A DNA stretch of 64,000 bases from Mauremys mutica (taxonomy: Eukaryota > Chordata > Testudines > Geoemydidae), in assembly GCF_020497125.1 (NCBI RefSeq), contig NC_059080.1, forward strand, positions 67,872,618-67,936,617. Direction: 5' to 3'. The notes under the pieces were generated by a model. It ran no database searches. It was given only the letters and a program-made list of their open reading frames with translations, and had not been told where the DNA came from. Positions 1-13,586 of the stretch are shown piece by piece; the first letter of the stretch is position 1, and every line of letters starts with the position of its first letter. Made by a program: the position numbers and the translations under genes.

Positions 1-1684
1 GGAACGAGATTTTTAACCCAGCTCTGCACATCTTTGCCTGCTCAGTCTGTGCATTTCCCTCATGTAACTTTTTAAAACAAATATCACCTGACACTTGACC
101 ATTATTCTGCTCAAATGAATCTGTGCATCCATCTGTTTTTCATGCTAATTCTCTCCTTTACAAGTCCTAAGTCTCCAGACTACACTGTCCACTGTCTTAT
201 TTCCAGAGTTTTGCAGTGTGGCAAGTTTGTCAGTTTCCCACAGAGTTAGGGGTGAGAAACATCATGGACTGAGTTTGAGGAAGTATCAGGGACTTCCCCT
301 AGTGGACCTCTCCCTTCCAGTGGATTGTATCGTCATGCAGTGAGAATAGCGTGACTATTTCAGATCCACTGATAGATCATCAATTTAGTCCTCAGTTTGT
401 TTTCTGGAAGCTAGTTTTGGTGACAAATGTCAGGGGCTTTGGATGCTATGTGTGACATATGTAATGCTTTGGGGATATGAGATATTCAGCAATTATGTGG
501 AGAGATGTGACAGAAGTTATATTTAAAGACTATTGTATCAAATTTATAAAAGGTATGTGTATCTTTATGGGCTTGTCAGTGATTGTATTGTCAGTGGGTG
601 AGCTAAAGCTAAACAGCGCTTCTGTAGGAGCTAAAGACAACAAGGAATAATTAATGCAAATCCCTACTATGGAAAAAATGCAGATAATACACCTGTGTAA
701 GTTTTATGCTTAGGGAGAATATCATATACTGGTGTGACCTGGGTCAAGAAGTCAAGCAGACAAAGGACTAGAAACTGTGTAAAGCGACTGCCCTGACCTA
801 AGGAGGGAGGTCACTTACACTTAATGCAAGAACTGACATAAGAATGTGACCAAGTGACAGGCCCTGTGACAGAGCCTGTAGTACTATAAGTCCAATCAGG
901 GTCTCCATGTGGAAGACGGGTGATGGCCTGATAAGTTAGACCTACATGTAAGCTGTTTATTATAGGTTTTCTCTGTTATGACAGAGGGGCACCCAGGCCC
1001 AGTTTGAATGGTGGTGTGACCCAGTGTGTCAGGTCACAATGCCACTTACTCAAATTTGGCCCAGCTGCCCCACTATCATGATGGAGAACTGGTTGGACCA
1101 ATTTCTGCTGCCCTAGGCCTATGGGAGGGGAGTGGCACACTGACGTTTTGCCTAGGGCAGTAGATCGTCTTGAGCAGCCACACCTCAGCCAGCACTCTCC
1201 GGACCCAGAACTGTGCAGTGGAGACCCCCCATTCTGGGGAAGCTAGCAGTCAGGTGGGGCTTACCCCTTTCTCCCCTCCTCCCTCACCACGTGGCCTTAG
1301 TCGAGGAGCTAGGCAGAGACTCCAGCAGGTAGGAGCAGCTTCACAAGCAGCCAAAGCAGGAACCTTTGGACATTCAGAGCACTTCAGTTTTGACTGGGCA
1401 TTCTCTGCCCTGCACTGATTGGCTGTTTACTCCAACTCTCCCCTCTGTCCCTGCAAAGTCTCTTCATCTCAGCTTCACTCCCCACCTGCCCCTCTTCTCC
1501 GCTGCCACCCCCTCAGCTCCCTTCCCTTCAGCATCTCCCCCTCTCCCATCACTTTTCTTTCCATTTAGCTGATCTCTTCCCCCCTGCCCGCACCATGGTG
1601 GAACTAATAGGACACTTGGCATCACATTGTTCACTCTGCTTGTCTGTTTTATCCCTTCCCCCACCCTGCCTTTCTCTGGTCAAG

Positions 1685-1800
1685 TTAGATTGTAAGCTCT
1701 TCAGAGCAGAGACCATCTGCAACTCCATGTTTGTACAGCACCTAGCACAATGGGGCCCATTCATGGTTGGTCCTTAGGCACTACCGCAATAAACAAACAT
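1685..1800 (+). mobile_element. LINE2/SINE-type 3' tail
   Basis: The run around 'gattgtaagctcttcagagcagagaccatc' (1688-1717), with 'gtacagcacctagcacaatggggc' just after it (1734-1757), is the conserved 3' tail shared by L2 LINEs and L2-mobilised SINEs of amniotes. No tRNA-derived head was recognised upstream, so it is probably a 5'-truncated copy. Confidence 0.6.
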
Positions 1801-2603
1801 TAAAGATGTACATCTTCAAAGAGCAATTACAGGTAATAACCTGTTATAAGAGACGGGTGCTCTGGAAGGTTTTGTTCTGTAGAATCATGTTGCGTATTGA
1901 CATACAAAAAGTAGGAGAGGGATGAAAAATTGGAAGTATTAAAGCACATAACAATAGGAGAACTATTTCTTACTCTTGATTCACGAATACCCACCTCATT
2001 TTGCAATCTGCTCATGCAGCCTTTTAAAAAGTTGAATCAAGTTAAATTTAAGCAATTTAGCGTATAAATTACCTCTGTCATGAAGCATTTATTGAGTTTT
2101 TAAAAGGTTATGTCAGTCGGCTTGTCCCACTACAGTGACTCAGCAGCACCTCATATGGTGGAGAGGAGATGCTTTTTCTACAGTTGCTTAATCCCCACAC
2201 TGAGATAGAGGCAGAGTTTGTGGCCCTCTGGATAAGAGAGTTGGGGGAAAATGGAGGTTTAAAGTAAAAAATGTGTTTTTTTTTAAGGAGGGATGAAGCA
2301 AGTGACATGCCACTTGCTATCCTAGGGCAAATTTCAGGATGTATAAAGGCAACTGGTAATCCAGTCTCCCTAGCCAGTGAGGCAAATCTCAAAAACACAA
2401 GTTGCTTTATTTACTATTCTATTTGATTTTGGGGTTTTGCTTTGTCTCATCACATGCTTTTGTCAAGAGCAATTGTTCTTCCTTTTATCTAAAACTGCGT
2501 AAGCTCCCTAAATTTAGAGCCAGGAGGGTTCCACATCTGACCCTCCAAAAACAGAGACTAGTCCAGGTCTGAACCTTTGCGTGTGCATGTGTGTGTCTGT
2601 CTT

Positions 2604-2643
2604 CCTGTATATCATAGATTTGTCATAATCTATGATATACAGG
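2604..2643. repeat. Perfect 17-bp inverted repeat
   Basis: The arms cctgtatatcatagatt (2604-2620) and aatctatgatatacagg (2627-2643) are exact reverse complements around a 6-base spacer, tgtcat. No flanking target duplication was found. Confidence 0.9.
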
Positions 2644-2849
2644 GGAGGAGGGGAAACACATTTCATCTATGTATCAGTTAGTTATAAAATTCACTTTTAT
2701 ATGAAAAACTGAACGTACAGTTCTTGAGTCTCACTGCCACAAATTAGTGTCTGAATTGCAAACTGGTTTGTAGCCCTAGTTTAAATTGCACTGCTAACAA
2801 CTTAATTCAATAAATTCACTGAAATATGCTAAAAACATTTCACTTTCAG

Positions 2850-3008
2850 GATTGTGCACAGAAGTATGTTGTGAAGAATTATTTCTACTACTACCTGTTC
2901 AAGTTTTCATCTGCCTTGGGTGAAGAGATTTTTTACATCACATTCCTTCCATTCACCTACTGGAACATCAATCACGATGTGTCGAGGAGGCTGATAATGA
3001 TGTGGTGT
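2850..3008 (+). CDS. SGPP2: SGPP2 exon 2 (sphingosine-1-phosphate phosphatase 2)
   Basis: This is the second coding exon of an ER-membrane enzyme that dephosphorylates sphingosine-1-phosphate (and dihydro-S1P) to sphingosine. It encodes 53 residues starting DCAQKYVVKNYF, with a YYYLFKFSSALGEE segment followed by the hydrophobic stretch FYITFLPFTYW, which corresponds to the first membrane segment of the family. A CAG acceptor ends at 2849 and a perfect GTAAGT donor starts at 3009. Both boundaries are phase 0, and the frame continues into the exon at 30613 as MMWC-IVMYIGQ. The sequence matches SGPP2 better than SGPP1, for example in TFLPF and in SRRLI followed by an aromatic residue. Exon 1, with the start codon and cytosolic N-terminus, is not in the window. 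A GT two bases upstream (3007) could in principle serve as donor but would break the frame. Confidence 0.95.
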
Positions 3009-3367
3009 GTAAGTACGGATGTGATTATTAAAACATTTATTAATTCCATTACAGTAACACCATAATAATCAACTTCTTCTGGCTTTTGATTGTCTTGTTT
3101 TTATTAAAAACTAAAGTAAGATGAATTGTGCTTCCAGAAGCACAAGTGTAATTTTTCAAACTAATTTTACAAAAGGATTTTATTTACACTGTTTCAAAGA
3201 CACATAATCAACCTTGTATCACTCCTTTTTGGAAGTACAGTTGCACTTACAACTGGGAAGAGAGGTGGTCACAAGTTATGAATAAAATATTGAGTGCATC
3301 CACTCTTCCTACCCCCAAAGTGGCAATGAGAGGTCTAAAATATTTGGCTATTTCTCTCTACCTGAAG

Positions 3368-3670
3368 CAGGGGCGGCTCCAGGCACCAGCGCAGCAAGCA
3401 TGTGCCTGGGGCGGCAAGCTGCGGGGGGTGGCCTGCCGGTCACTGTGAGGGCAGCAGTCAGGCTGCCTTCGGTGGCATGCCTGCGGGAGGTCCTCCGGTC
3501 CTGCAGTTTTGGCGGTAATTCGGCGGCGGGTACGCCGAAGGCTCAGGACCGGCGGACCTCCCGCAGGCTCGCTGCCGAATCTGCATTACCAGCGGACCTC
3601 CCGCAGGCATGCTGCTGAAAGCCGCCTGACTGCCATGCTTGGGGCAGCAAAATACATAGAGCCGCCCCTG
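3368..3670. mobile_element. hAT-like MITE, family A
   Basis: Terminal inverted repeats caggggcggctc (start) and gagccgcccctg (end) match perfectly. The flanking 8-mers acctgaag and accccaag agree at 6 of 8 positions, consistent with an aged 8-bp target duplication. The GC-rich interior is shared with the copies at 15890 and 38437. It has no coding capacity; reading frames here are spurious. Confidence 0.85.
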
Positions 3671-5379
3671 ACCCCAAGCTCCTGCTATGCCATTGATGTT
3701 AATTTAAAACTTGAAATTATCATTTGGATTTCATTTTAATATTGCTCTTCTTAATTTGCTCTGATTCTAGCTATAGATAAAGCCTTATCTGATGTCTCGA
3801 TTTTAAGTTCATGGTCACCACAGTCACCAACAGCCCATGGCACATTATTTGTGTTTTGGCCAGAGTGACAGCGATAAATACTTCTGTGCTCATATATGGC
3901 TACAAATTTTAATCAAAGACCACAAAGAGTGAAGACCTACTTATTGCCATGTTCATACTTGTTTCTCTTTGCTGTTTCAGCACTCTAGAAGTGGGGTTCT
4001 ATAAGTAAAAGTGGCTGTAAAAATAGCATTTTGGAGCTCCAGGTCTATTTTCACTCAGTGATTCTGTGTCTCGGGTACTTAGTCAACAAGCAAAAACCTG
4101 GTGTTGTTTTCAAACTGCCAGTACATCAAACTAAGCCTGGGATCTGAGAGTCAAGATGGGTTCTTTCCTTCTTACGCATCATCACCAATCATAAAGATTC
4201 TTGAGGCCAAATGAGGTTTTTTTATTATATCCATGCAGTCACATTGCTTTGCACAGGTATAAATTACTGACCCTAATGGGGACCTGGTAAGCAATTCTTC
4301 TGATGCACAGGAGGGGAAGGATTCCAGTTCATACCTGTTTTAACATGTTTTAGTCACTGTAGTAATCAGATTGACTGAGTGCACACCGGGAGCAGAGCTG
4401 TTGAGTAAGGAGATGTTTTTACAGACCTACTTAAAGTAGAATTGCACTCTCCAACGCTACCCTCCCTTGTGAAACCTCTTATACTTTAGTGTAGTGAACT
4501 GACTTGGTATAGGTGTAGTTGTGACCTCTGCTGGAACAAGTAGACTGGGGCGACAGTTCTCTCAAGAGAGCCAGCTGAAGAAACAATTCCAAGAAACGTT
4601 TCTAATTGGTACTGCATGTGTCATGTAGGTGGTTAAATACCATGGTATGTAAAACAGAATAAGTCATTACAATAAGTTTATGAAGCAACGGTAGTGGGAA
4701 GTTTGAGAGAGGTAGGTATCATTTTGGGGGGGAAATGTCACTGTCTTGAAGGTTCCAACACCCAGTTATTAAAGGTATTACATTTTTAATTAGTTTATTC
4801 CCCCCCCCCCATTTGATAACCAACTTGCTTCCTTTTTACAGACTCTCCAGATGGGCTAGCTAGAAAACATTCCTTTTTCAGTATGACAGATTAGTCTAAG
4901 AACCTTCCAGTTCATATAGCAGTATTTTCTCTCGGTTACCCTTATTTCTTTCACTTAACCTTTTTCATACCCAACAACTCATGCTAGAAAAATCCAGTGT
5001 GCAGGCATGAGAAATGAGAATCCACAGCCTGGATTTGAATAAAGAAATCTCCGTAATCTCATTTCGGACAAAGAATAAGGGCCCTGATTCTGTGTCCATT
5101 GAAGTCAGTGGTAAAGAGTTAAGTGACTAGTGGTGCAGGGTCAGTATAGGATCATACCCCAAATGAGCAGGCTTTAATGCCATTTTCAGTCTGATAGTTT
5201 CTGAAGATGTTTGCATCACTGTGTTTTGTGTTTTTCATTTGCAGGCTAGTGCTAACAAGAGTTAATACAAGAATAACAACGTGCCTGGTTACCCATTAAT
5301 AACTGCAGTTTTGTTGATATTGTTAATTCTGTTTGTGTAATACTATAATCCTATTTGTACAGCAGTAATCTGATCAGGG

Positions 5380-5402
5380 TGGAGGGAGGGAGGGAGGGAG
5401 GG
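5380..5402. repeat. Short (GGGA)n microsatellite
   Basis: About five tandem copies of ggga in intron 2. Confidence 0.9.
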
Positions 5403-5677
5403 ACATCTTTTCATTTTAAACACGAAAGTAGAGCATTTAAGAAATTGGTTAGTAGCTTTTGATAAATGTATTATCTGGATTAGGCGTGACGCTGAACCAG
5501 GTCTGAAATTCACCTTTTACCATTGTGAATGGTTTGCTTAATTGCAGGTGAGGATTTTTTTTTTAATCCAGCTATTTTCTGTAGTATCTCCTACAGACAG
5601 ATCAGTGGATCCGGTCACTCATCCAGACTAGCTTGGGAGAAATTTAGTGTCAGTGAAAACTTGTCTGTGATGTATAG

Positions 5678-6028
5678 CAGTGGTCCCCAAACTGAAGGGG
5701 GCACCCCCCTAGAAGGACATGGAAGGACATTTTGGAGGAGGGTGCAGCAGGGCCCAAGTCAGCCCGCTGTGCTCCCTGTGCTGCTCCGTCCCCGCCCCCA
5801 GCCACGGTCCCGGCCCTGGCCGCAGCCCCAGTCCCCAACTGCAGACCATCTGCAGATCTGCACCTGGCCCCATTCCCAGCCTCGCTCCCAGCCCCAGACC
5901 TGCCCCCAGCCTCGGCTCCCTTACCCCATCCACATTCCCCGCTCCTGGCCTTGGCTGAGGGGTGTGTGAACAGGAGTAAGAGGCGGAGGGGAGGAGGTGT
6001 GTAACCCTGAAAAGTTTGGGAACCACTG
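5678..6028. mobile_element. hAT-like MITE, family B
   Basis: The ends cagtggtccccaaact and agtttgggaaccactg form a 16-bp inverted repeat with one mismatch, a classic hAT terminal pattern. The flanks share only 'tatag', so the target duplication is decayed. The interior is C-rich and low-complexity, which produces several spurious reading frames on both strands. Confidence 0.85.
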
Positions 6029-6381
6029 ATATAGTTTAAGTCCCTTGTGATGGGAGTTCTCCATGTCTTTGTCATGGCAGTCTGATATTTTTTGAATGAA
6101 AGGCACCATAAAATATCATCTGAAGTAATTTGACTTATGTATGTCTTCCACTAAAACACAACCATTTCAGGAGTGGAAGACAACAGCCATTCTTTGCCTA
6201 TAATTATAGATAAATTTTATGAAAGCAAGTTAAGAAATAAATTCTCCAACTGGAACTAGGAGTAGGTGGACAGCATATAATTAGAGTTGGGCTCTGGTCA
6301 GAAATACTCCCACTCTTTTTGGAAAAGTGCCATAGAATCTTGTAATAAGTAATTAGTGCCTCTTTTTTACATCTCACTCAA

Positions 6382-6940
6382 GAGATAGACTCAGACTTTA
6401 AGGTCAGAAGGGACCAACACGATCATCTAGTCTGACCTCCTGCACATTGCAGACCAAGAACCTACCCACTTCTGTAATAGACCCCTGACCTCTGGCTGAG
6501 TTACTGAAGCCCTCCAATCATGGTTTAAAGAGTTCAAGTTGCAAAGAATCCACCATTTACACTAGTTTAAACCTGCAAGTGACCTGTGCCCCATGCTGCA
6601 GAGGAAGGCAAAAAAGCCCCAGGGTCTCTGCCAATCAGACCTGGGGGAAAATTCCTCCTGACCCCAAATATGGCGATCAGTTAGACCCCGAGCATGTGAG
6701 CAAGACCCACCAGGCAGATATCAGAGAGAGAATTCTCTGTAGTAACCCAGAGCCCTCCAAATCTAGTGGCCCATCTCTGGCTGTTGGAGATTTTTGCTAC
6801 TGGAAGTCGCCAATGGGCCACATGCCATTATAGGTAGTCCTGTTATACCATCTTCTCCATAAACTTATTAAGCTGAGTCTTGAAGCCAGTTAGATTTTTT
6901 GCCCCCACTGCTCCAATTGGAAGATGACACTTCCAGCATC
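6382..6940 (-). mobile_element. CR1 LINE 3' fragment
   Basis: The plus strand reads 'aaggtcagaagggacc' and then 'gatcatctagtctgacctcc', the reverse complement of the typical sauropsid CR1 3' end. Similarity continues through 'ctgccaatcagacctggggg' and 'gttagattttttgcccccac'. The copy is 5'-truncated, with its 3' end toward lower coordinates. Confidence 0.85.
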
Positions 6941-8924
6941 ACAATACTTTCTAACACCACACATAGGTACTGGTTTGATATTCAGAGGGAAGAGTGATTC
7001 CTATTGAAGTGCTAACATCTCTTCTCATGGGACGCTTTTAAAGAAAACCAGGTTCTGTCCAAGTACTAACCAGGTCTAGCCCTGTGGAATTCAAGAGATA
7101 ATTCAAGGTCAGAATGCTAGGTTGTATGGCTACCATTACTGCTTGTTTCTGGCTGCTAAGTGAGATCCACAGTGGCTTTGGCAATGAAAGGGAAAAGGAA
7201 GCTTACTTTTAAAATAAGGATCTTCACAGGTTTTTATTTTTAAACATTTTCATTCTATTTAGTTGAAGAGTTAAATATCTGTATGAATACTGAACATTAT
7301 TATATATTCAATTTGGCAGATGCAACTGGATGGTCTGTGGTGAAGCCATACAGCTTTTGAACAATACACAACGTTCATTGCAGCCTTTGTAACCTGTCCT
7401 AGGGGTGCTTGTTCCTGTAGCCTGTGGTAGCCTAGAGGAATGGGATATACCAGGGTTGTTACTTTTTCGCAACTGGACCAAAAAAAATAAATTTCCGTTC
7501 GTAGGAGGGAAAAAAGCACATTAATGTTTTATTAAATGACATGCAGAATACACATACTATGTGATTCACTTTGTCCACCTGTTTAATCCACAAAAACGAT
7601 GCATATGTTGCCAAAATGTAACACTTTCAATTCTGTAAGTAAAACAGAGACATGCTAATTGAGACTCCAGCCCTAGTTAACTAGTTAGGATTATCACTCT
7701 TTTGTATCAGCTTCTAGATAATGGTACATTTTTACCTACTTACTATCCCCTTCAGCACTGGGCCTGTTACAACGTTTTAACCAAACCATTCTGACTATGC
7801 AGCAAACAGACTCAATTGGTGTTGAGCTAATTGGGCAGGAGTGCAGATCTTTTAAAAGCTGACAGCTTCAAATCCCACTGTCTTGTCTTTCATGATTTTA
7901 CTGCCAAAACTTCCCACTATTTTGATGCAACAATCTGTGATGAAACCTCCTTCCCAAACACAGTCATGGGCATCTTCAATTCTGAATGCTAGAGGAGATG
8001 GAAGGCACTGAGAATTGTGTTCCAGCATTTCATCTTCTCTTCTATGCCCAACCTATGCTTTTTATATTCAGGATCAGTCATTAGCTAAGAAATTGAAATG
8101 ATCTGTAGCTTCTCTGAATCATTTTTCAGTTTTGCCCTTGGATGGTTCCAGGTCTCAGTTAATAAGATTGTACATGATTTCCAGTGGAGAGAGTGCAACA
8201 GTAGTGTTATCAGCCTACAGTGTCAAGATCTTGCAAAACCATCATCAATGTCTTTTGTAAATGTAGTGCCTCCCTGCTGATGAAACCACACAGTGTGCAT
8301 TTTACACAAAAGAGCGGAGCTGGTCGACATTTTACAACTGAATATTATTTTGTCAAAAACAGCCTTTTACAAAAAATAGAATCGTTTCATAAAAAAAGTT
8401 AAATTTTTAAAAAGATTTCATTTTTTTTCAACAAATTGGAAAAACAAAAAAGTGGGTCTCCTCAGTTTTTTCTTTCCCCCTCCCTTTTTCAGTGATGAGA
8501 AAGGGAGAAGGAAAGAACACACACACATATTGAAAGTAAACATTTTCAGCAATTCTCATGAAAAGTTTTGAATAAATGAAAAATTGTCCCTTTTTGAGAC
8601 ATGCAGAACAGTGACTTTGACATGTTTGGAACATTTCCCCACACCTCCTCTTTTTTTGACCAGCTTTAATCACAAGTCATCCTCATTCGCAGTGCAGTTT
8701 TCAACATACTTTTCATAGTTGAATGCCAGTGAGGGATAAAATCTTCCTGGCAGCTCCACCAATTCTCCTCTTTCAGTCAAGCAATTAACAATGAGGCTGA
8801 TGGTGGTTGTGGAAAAAAATCAAAGAGTTCTTCTGCAAGATGCTCTAGGACAGGAAGGTTTAGATAATGTGCTGGACACCCATCCATCTGAATGATCCAT
8901 CAATCATTAGGAGGGTAAAACAAT

Positions 8925-9130
8925 ACATTGCACTGCTATAATACCATCCACCTGAGGATCTCAAAAGACTTGACAAATATTAATCACCAGCATCCTATTA
9001 GATACATAGGTGTTATCCCCATTTTAAAGAGAGAGGTAATTATTTGCCCAAGGTTACACAGCAAGAGGCTGGAAGAGCTGTGAAAACAATCCAGGTGTCT
9101 TGACTTCCATTATTAAGCTATAACCACCTG
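8925..9130 (-). mobile_element. MIR/CORE-type SINE
   Basis: The blocks 'ggtgttatccccatttta' and 'tgcccaaggttacacagcaa' match the MIR core in reverse orientation. Divergence is high, as expected for an ancient insertion. Confidence 0.65.
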
Positions 9131-10124
9131 GAAATCCTTCTCTGATTTATCCAAATTCTCTTGAATCTGCACAGCTTGGGCTGGAAATCTGAAAGGCATT
9201 TGTTGTGAGATTAAATTCCTGGCTGAAGCAGACATATCAAACAAACAAACAAACCTGCTTAAACGTCTTTGAGTCTCACCACAGGTTTGAGTTTATAGGG
9301 GGGAAAGTGCCCATCACTACTCGCAGCACGAACACTGCATATTGGTACATATTCAGCTCATTCAGAGACAGATCAAGAAACTACTTTGCTACACGTTCCC
9401 CTTCCTGCTTGTCATTCAGTATGCTCAAGATTCCATTTAAACAAAACAAAAGAAGACCATTAACTCAGTTACCCTAGTACTTTTTATTTTTGTGTTTTAA
9501 TTTGAGTGTTGTGTGCGCACCTGTGTGGGTGTATAATATGTACACAATGCATATATACGTGTGTGTGCACGTACTACATTCGCTTTCTGACCCTGTAGTA
9601 TGTTGACACCTACGGCAGTATACAGAATACGTGAGCAATGTGGACTTTGCCAGGGGAGTGTTTGAGATTGCCTTTGTGTCACAGAGATAAGCTGGTATTT
9701 ACTGAAGAGCTGGCATTTCAGGAACAAGCTGGTCTTCCTGATCAGTATACAGTATGTATTATGATGAGTAGAACTGGAGAAATGGAATCAGTTTTCAGAA
9801 GGGGCATAGTTCGGTGCAAGACCGGGCGCCTTCGGAATGCAGACTGGGACCAGACTTGCCAAAAATGAAAATCCTGCTTCATATTTATATAAACTGATTA
9901 TTAAATAAAGATCATTAATGCCAAATTGGAACAAAAATATCCACAAAAATCACATTAAAAATGAACTTACTTTTTAAAATGGTTTTTGCTTTATTATTTA
10001 GATTAAATAACTTATTTTTCATAGTATAATAAGAGGTTGCGATTGAGACTTCAGATCTGAATTCCTGATAAAATCTTTCATTTAATAGATTTAATTTAAT
10101 AGAAAAAAAATAGATTTTCCTCTC

Positions 10125-10310
10125 AGGTCAGGACGGACCATTGGGATCATTTAGTCTGGCCTCCTGCAAAACACAAGCCATAGAACCTCATCTAGAATTT
10201 CTGCATCAAACCCATACATTCTATTTGAACTAGAGCATACATCTATTAGAAAGCTATCCAGAGTTCAAGTGATGAAAAATCCACTATGTCCCTAGGTAAA
10301 CTTAGGAGGG
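10125..10310 (-). mobile_element. Older CR1 LINE 3' fragment
   Basis: 'aggtcaggacggaccattgg' and 'catttagtctggcctcctgc', followed by 'gttcaagtgatgaaaaatcc', align with the 3' part of CR1 in reverse orientation, more diverged than the copy at 6.4 kb. Confidence 0.7.
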
Positions 10311-13300
10311 CTTGGATTCAAAACCCTGATCTGAACATGCCTGAAACCAGGTGGTCTTGTTTTTTATATCTGATTTGGATGTGGGCCAAAAACAGTATAG
10401 ATATCATAAGATCAGTATTTCTTGCAAGATATTTCCACAATTTGGGTCTCAAATAATGTTTAAATAGTTAATGAGACTTTAGAGATGTGACACTTGAGCC
10501 ATTAGTCTCAGTTTGACTTCAAACCCAGATTCTGAACCCTCGCCCAAACCTAATCTCTACTGTATGTAGGTTCTTATACCGCTCTCATCACTAGTATCTG
10601 AGCACCTTCCAGCAGTGCATTAAGCAACATGACTAGCAATACAGATCGGTATACTAAACTCTTGTGTACATTTCAGAGGGGTGAGTGGGGGATGAAGAGG
10701 GGAATTAGGATTAATGTTCATTTGTTGCAAGAATTTCATTAAGAATTGCCCTCTTTCAGACTGCTTCTGTCTCCTATTGCTCTCAATCGGAGTGAAGATA
10801 ATTCTTTATGGAATTCTCTGTAGAATATTTGTGAGCGCTCATTGAAAAAGCTTTTTTCTGTCAGTCTTCATAACCGAAAGCAAAAAGTAACCATTAATCC
10901 GAAACATTTCTTTTTAAAAAGCACCTGTTGCACCAGAACTACAGAGGAATACAGGAGACAGGAGAGAAGGAAAACGGTGAATCAGTGTCTGCATTGTGGA
11001 ACATGGGGATAGGAGAATGTTGCAGTGCCAAAGAAAGTGGTAGAGGGGAGGAGGAAGGTGGCAAACAGAATTAAAGTTCGAGTGCCTTAATTGTGCATTT
11101 CCATACCTTAACTTGTTTGTGTTCCTTTTAGCTTTAACCTTAACTCTGAATTGCTTGGGTGTGTAAAGCTTGGGTTTGCAATAATTAAACCATCCTTGTA
11201 ATGTTTTACCTCTGAATTAGAGATACGTATTCAATCTTGCTTCTAGTTTTACATAGCTTTTATCTGGAGAATTTTGTACAAATTGTATGCTTAAATCAGT
11301 GAGATTATGCTGATTTATGCTATCAGAGGACCAGGTCCTTGGTTTGTGGGTGTGGTATTATGGGTGGGTAGGAGGATTCCCACTCTGAATTAATGAGAAA
11401 GTTTGCATGACATGTTGCCTTGCAATGGAGCAGTAGTTGAAAGCTGTTGGTTTTTACAAGACTTGTAAATGATGATGTGTTTTAACTTTAAGGGTAAATA
11501 TTTATTAACAAACTGGAATTTAACTGTATTCGTGGTTCCAATTGACATTACTGCTGTTGGATTCTTGGGCACCGTTTTGAAAACTTATTTATTGATCAAT
11601 TGTGATTTCATTGTGATATATGTTTTGGCTTGGAAGGATTAGAGTTTTGGTCAGTAAATGTCAATTTCACCATACACAGACATATATATATTTATTTCCA
11701 TCGATAGGAATTTACAGATAGGAAAAGTAAGAAAAACGCTGCTTGAGAATTTAGAGTTTGATGTTTACTTTGTATATTTTGACATGTGATGCTGACATTT
11801 TTGTCTGAACAGTTATAAAGTTTTAACTTTTTGAATCTCACCATCTACTATCATTAAATAATTATTTTCAGACACACAGCTGTGAAAAAGATAAAAATCA
11901 GAAAAAATGCTTAAAACTCATAATTTTGTACAACTGTGAAAGAGTAAAATTGATGCAAATCACTTTTAAATTTTTTAAAAAGACAAACCAGTATTATCTG
12001 TCAAAATAATAAAATTAAGATTGAATTCTGCCAAGCCAACACATTTTATTGTGTATTAATGTGTCCTCGGCATTATAGGAGAGACTCTTTCACAAGCAGA
12101 TAAATGCAACTGCGTTTGCTACTGAAAAACACTTCCACTCAACAATGTGGGCCCAATTTTCAAATGTGGGTCCCCAGACATGAAATCCAAATCCTGCATT
12201 TAAATGTGTAAAACTGTGCTTCACCTCGCATGTAAATAGTCATTTGCATACCTTAAATGCAGTATTGAGCATCCAGATGTGATATTTGGGCATCCACCTT
12301 GGTGCCCATATTTGAAATTTGAGCTCCCCAAAGAAGTGAAGAGTCTAAGAAAAATAAAGTAATACCAAGCTTGGGTTAACTACTAAATTTCCATAGTACT
12401 TGGGGATCAAAATAAGTGATCATAGAGTAAAGTAGTATTATCTTCAAAATAGTAAAAAGCTGTGGGTTGGAAATGATTCTGCAAGTGGTGAGAATTACTA
12501 TCTGCTCGCAATGGAAAGTGCAACGAAAGTTCCCACAACTGAAGCAAATAATGCTTTATCTGTCTTCATACAATGTGTGCCTGATGTTGCGTGTCCAGCG
12601 TGTTGAGGTGCAGCAAGCTGTTTGCTAGAGATTCAGACCTTGGTGAACAGGCTCCTGCTTTGTTTTTCTTTAAGAAAAAAAGAAAAAAAAAGTTTCTTGG
12701 AACAAAAGACACTGTTTCACCAGAGCTGCAAACTGCAGGAGTTTTGCAGTTTGAGAGAGAGATCAGATAATATACAAAACCGGGTTTACAATAACTTATG
12801 TAGCCTTTCTCCTGAAGTTGAGCTTGATTCATTGTTAGGTGTAACTCCACTGAATCCAGTCAAAATACACCAGGGATGAATGTAGCACATCACTTTTTGC
12901 AACGGAATTTTAAAGACTTTGTAAGTCCCCAGTTTGTTCTCAAGAGGACCCAAGGAAAGACAGATCTAATAATCTATAGATGAAGACTTTTGTCTGTTCT
13001 CTTCCGTATTTCCTAATTTTTCCTCTAGTTTATTTCTAGGTCTGTGAGCTGGAAGAATTTGAATTTTTCAAAAGTGTGGGAAGTGGCTTTGTGGCAGTCC
13101 AGGGAATTTTCAAAGTTGGTATTGGTCATGCCCAAGTCTGAGAACCCTGCACTGGAGGCAGGGTGGAGGTGTGGTCTGAGAAATGGGTGCCCAAACAGTA
13201 TTTTCAGGAAATCCCAAGGTTGCTCATGGGCTGTTCCAGGTACTGCTCCTCCTCATTCTTTCTGACATCATCTGTTTGGCAGTGTCTGAAAATAGCCTGC

Positions 13301-13586
13301 TTTTTAAAAATGCACATCACATTGGGGTGTCCAGGCTTTGCTATCGTATGTAAAATGCATGAATAATTTTGAAAATCCCATCGAACAGTATGTGCTGAGG
13401 CAACTTGAGTGTGGTCAAGTGCCAGTTTGTAAGTCTTATGGGAATCCAACTCTCAGCCTCCTAAGTGATGCTGATCCTGCCAAACTTTTGAAAATGTTGG
13501 CCTCTCTGTGCAGAAATGCCCCCCTTATCTGCTTCATGTTCAGTCTCAGTCATGTTCCAGCCCAGCAAATGTGTGAAATCGTTTTA

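Larger units (their letters stand above)
1..2849 (+). other. 3' end of SGPP2 intron 1
   Basis: No coding exon is recognised here. The region holds a CT-rich stretch (about 1440-1570), an L2/SINE-type tail at about 1685-1800, and a perfect 17-bp inverted repeat at 2604-2643. It ends in the exon 2 acceptor. The remainder looks like ordinary intron sequence. Confidence 0.7.

Noticed and set aside
3007..3012. Alternative exon 2 donor GTGTAA
   Set aside because: The GTAAGT two bases downstream is a perfect donor and keeps the frame into exon 3; the alternative would shift it.
5529..6075. 140-codon frames on both strands
   Set aside because: C-rich interior of a hAT MITE; repetitive Pro/Gln/Ser or Gly/Ala translation.
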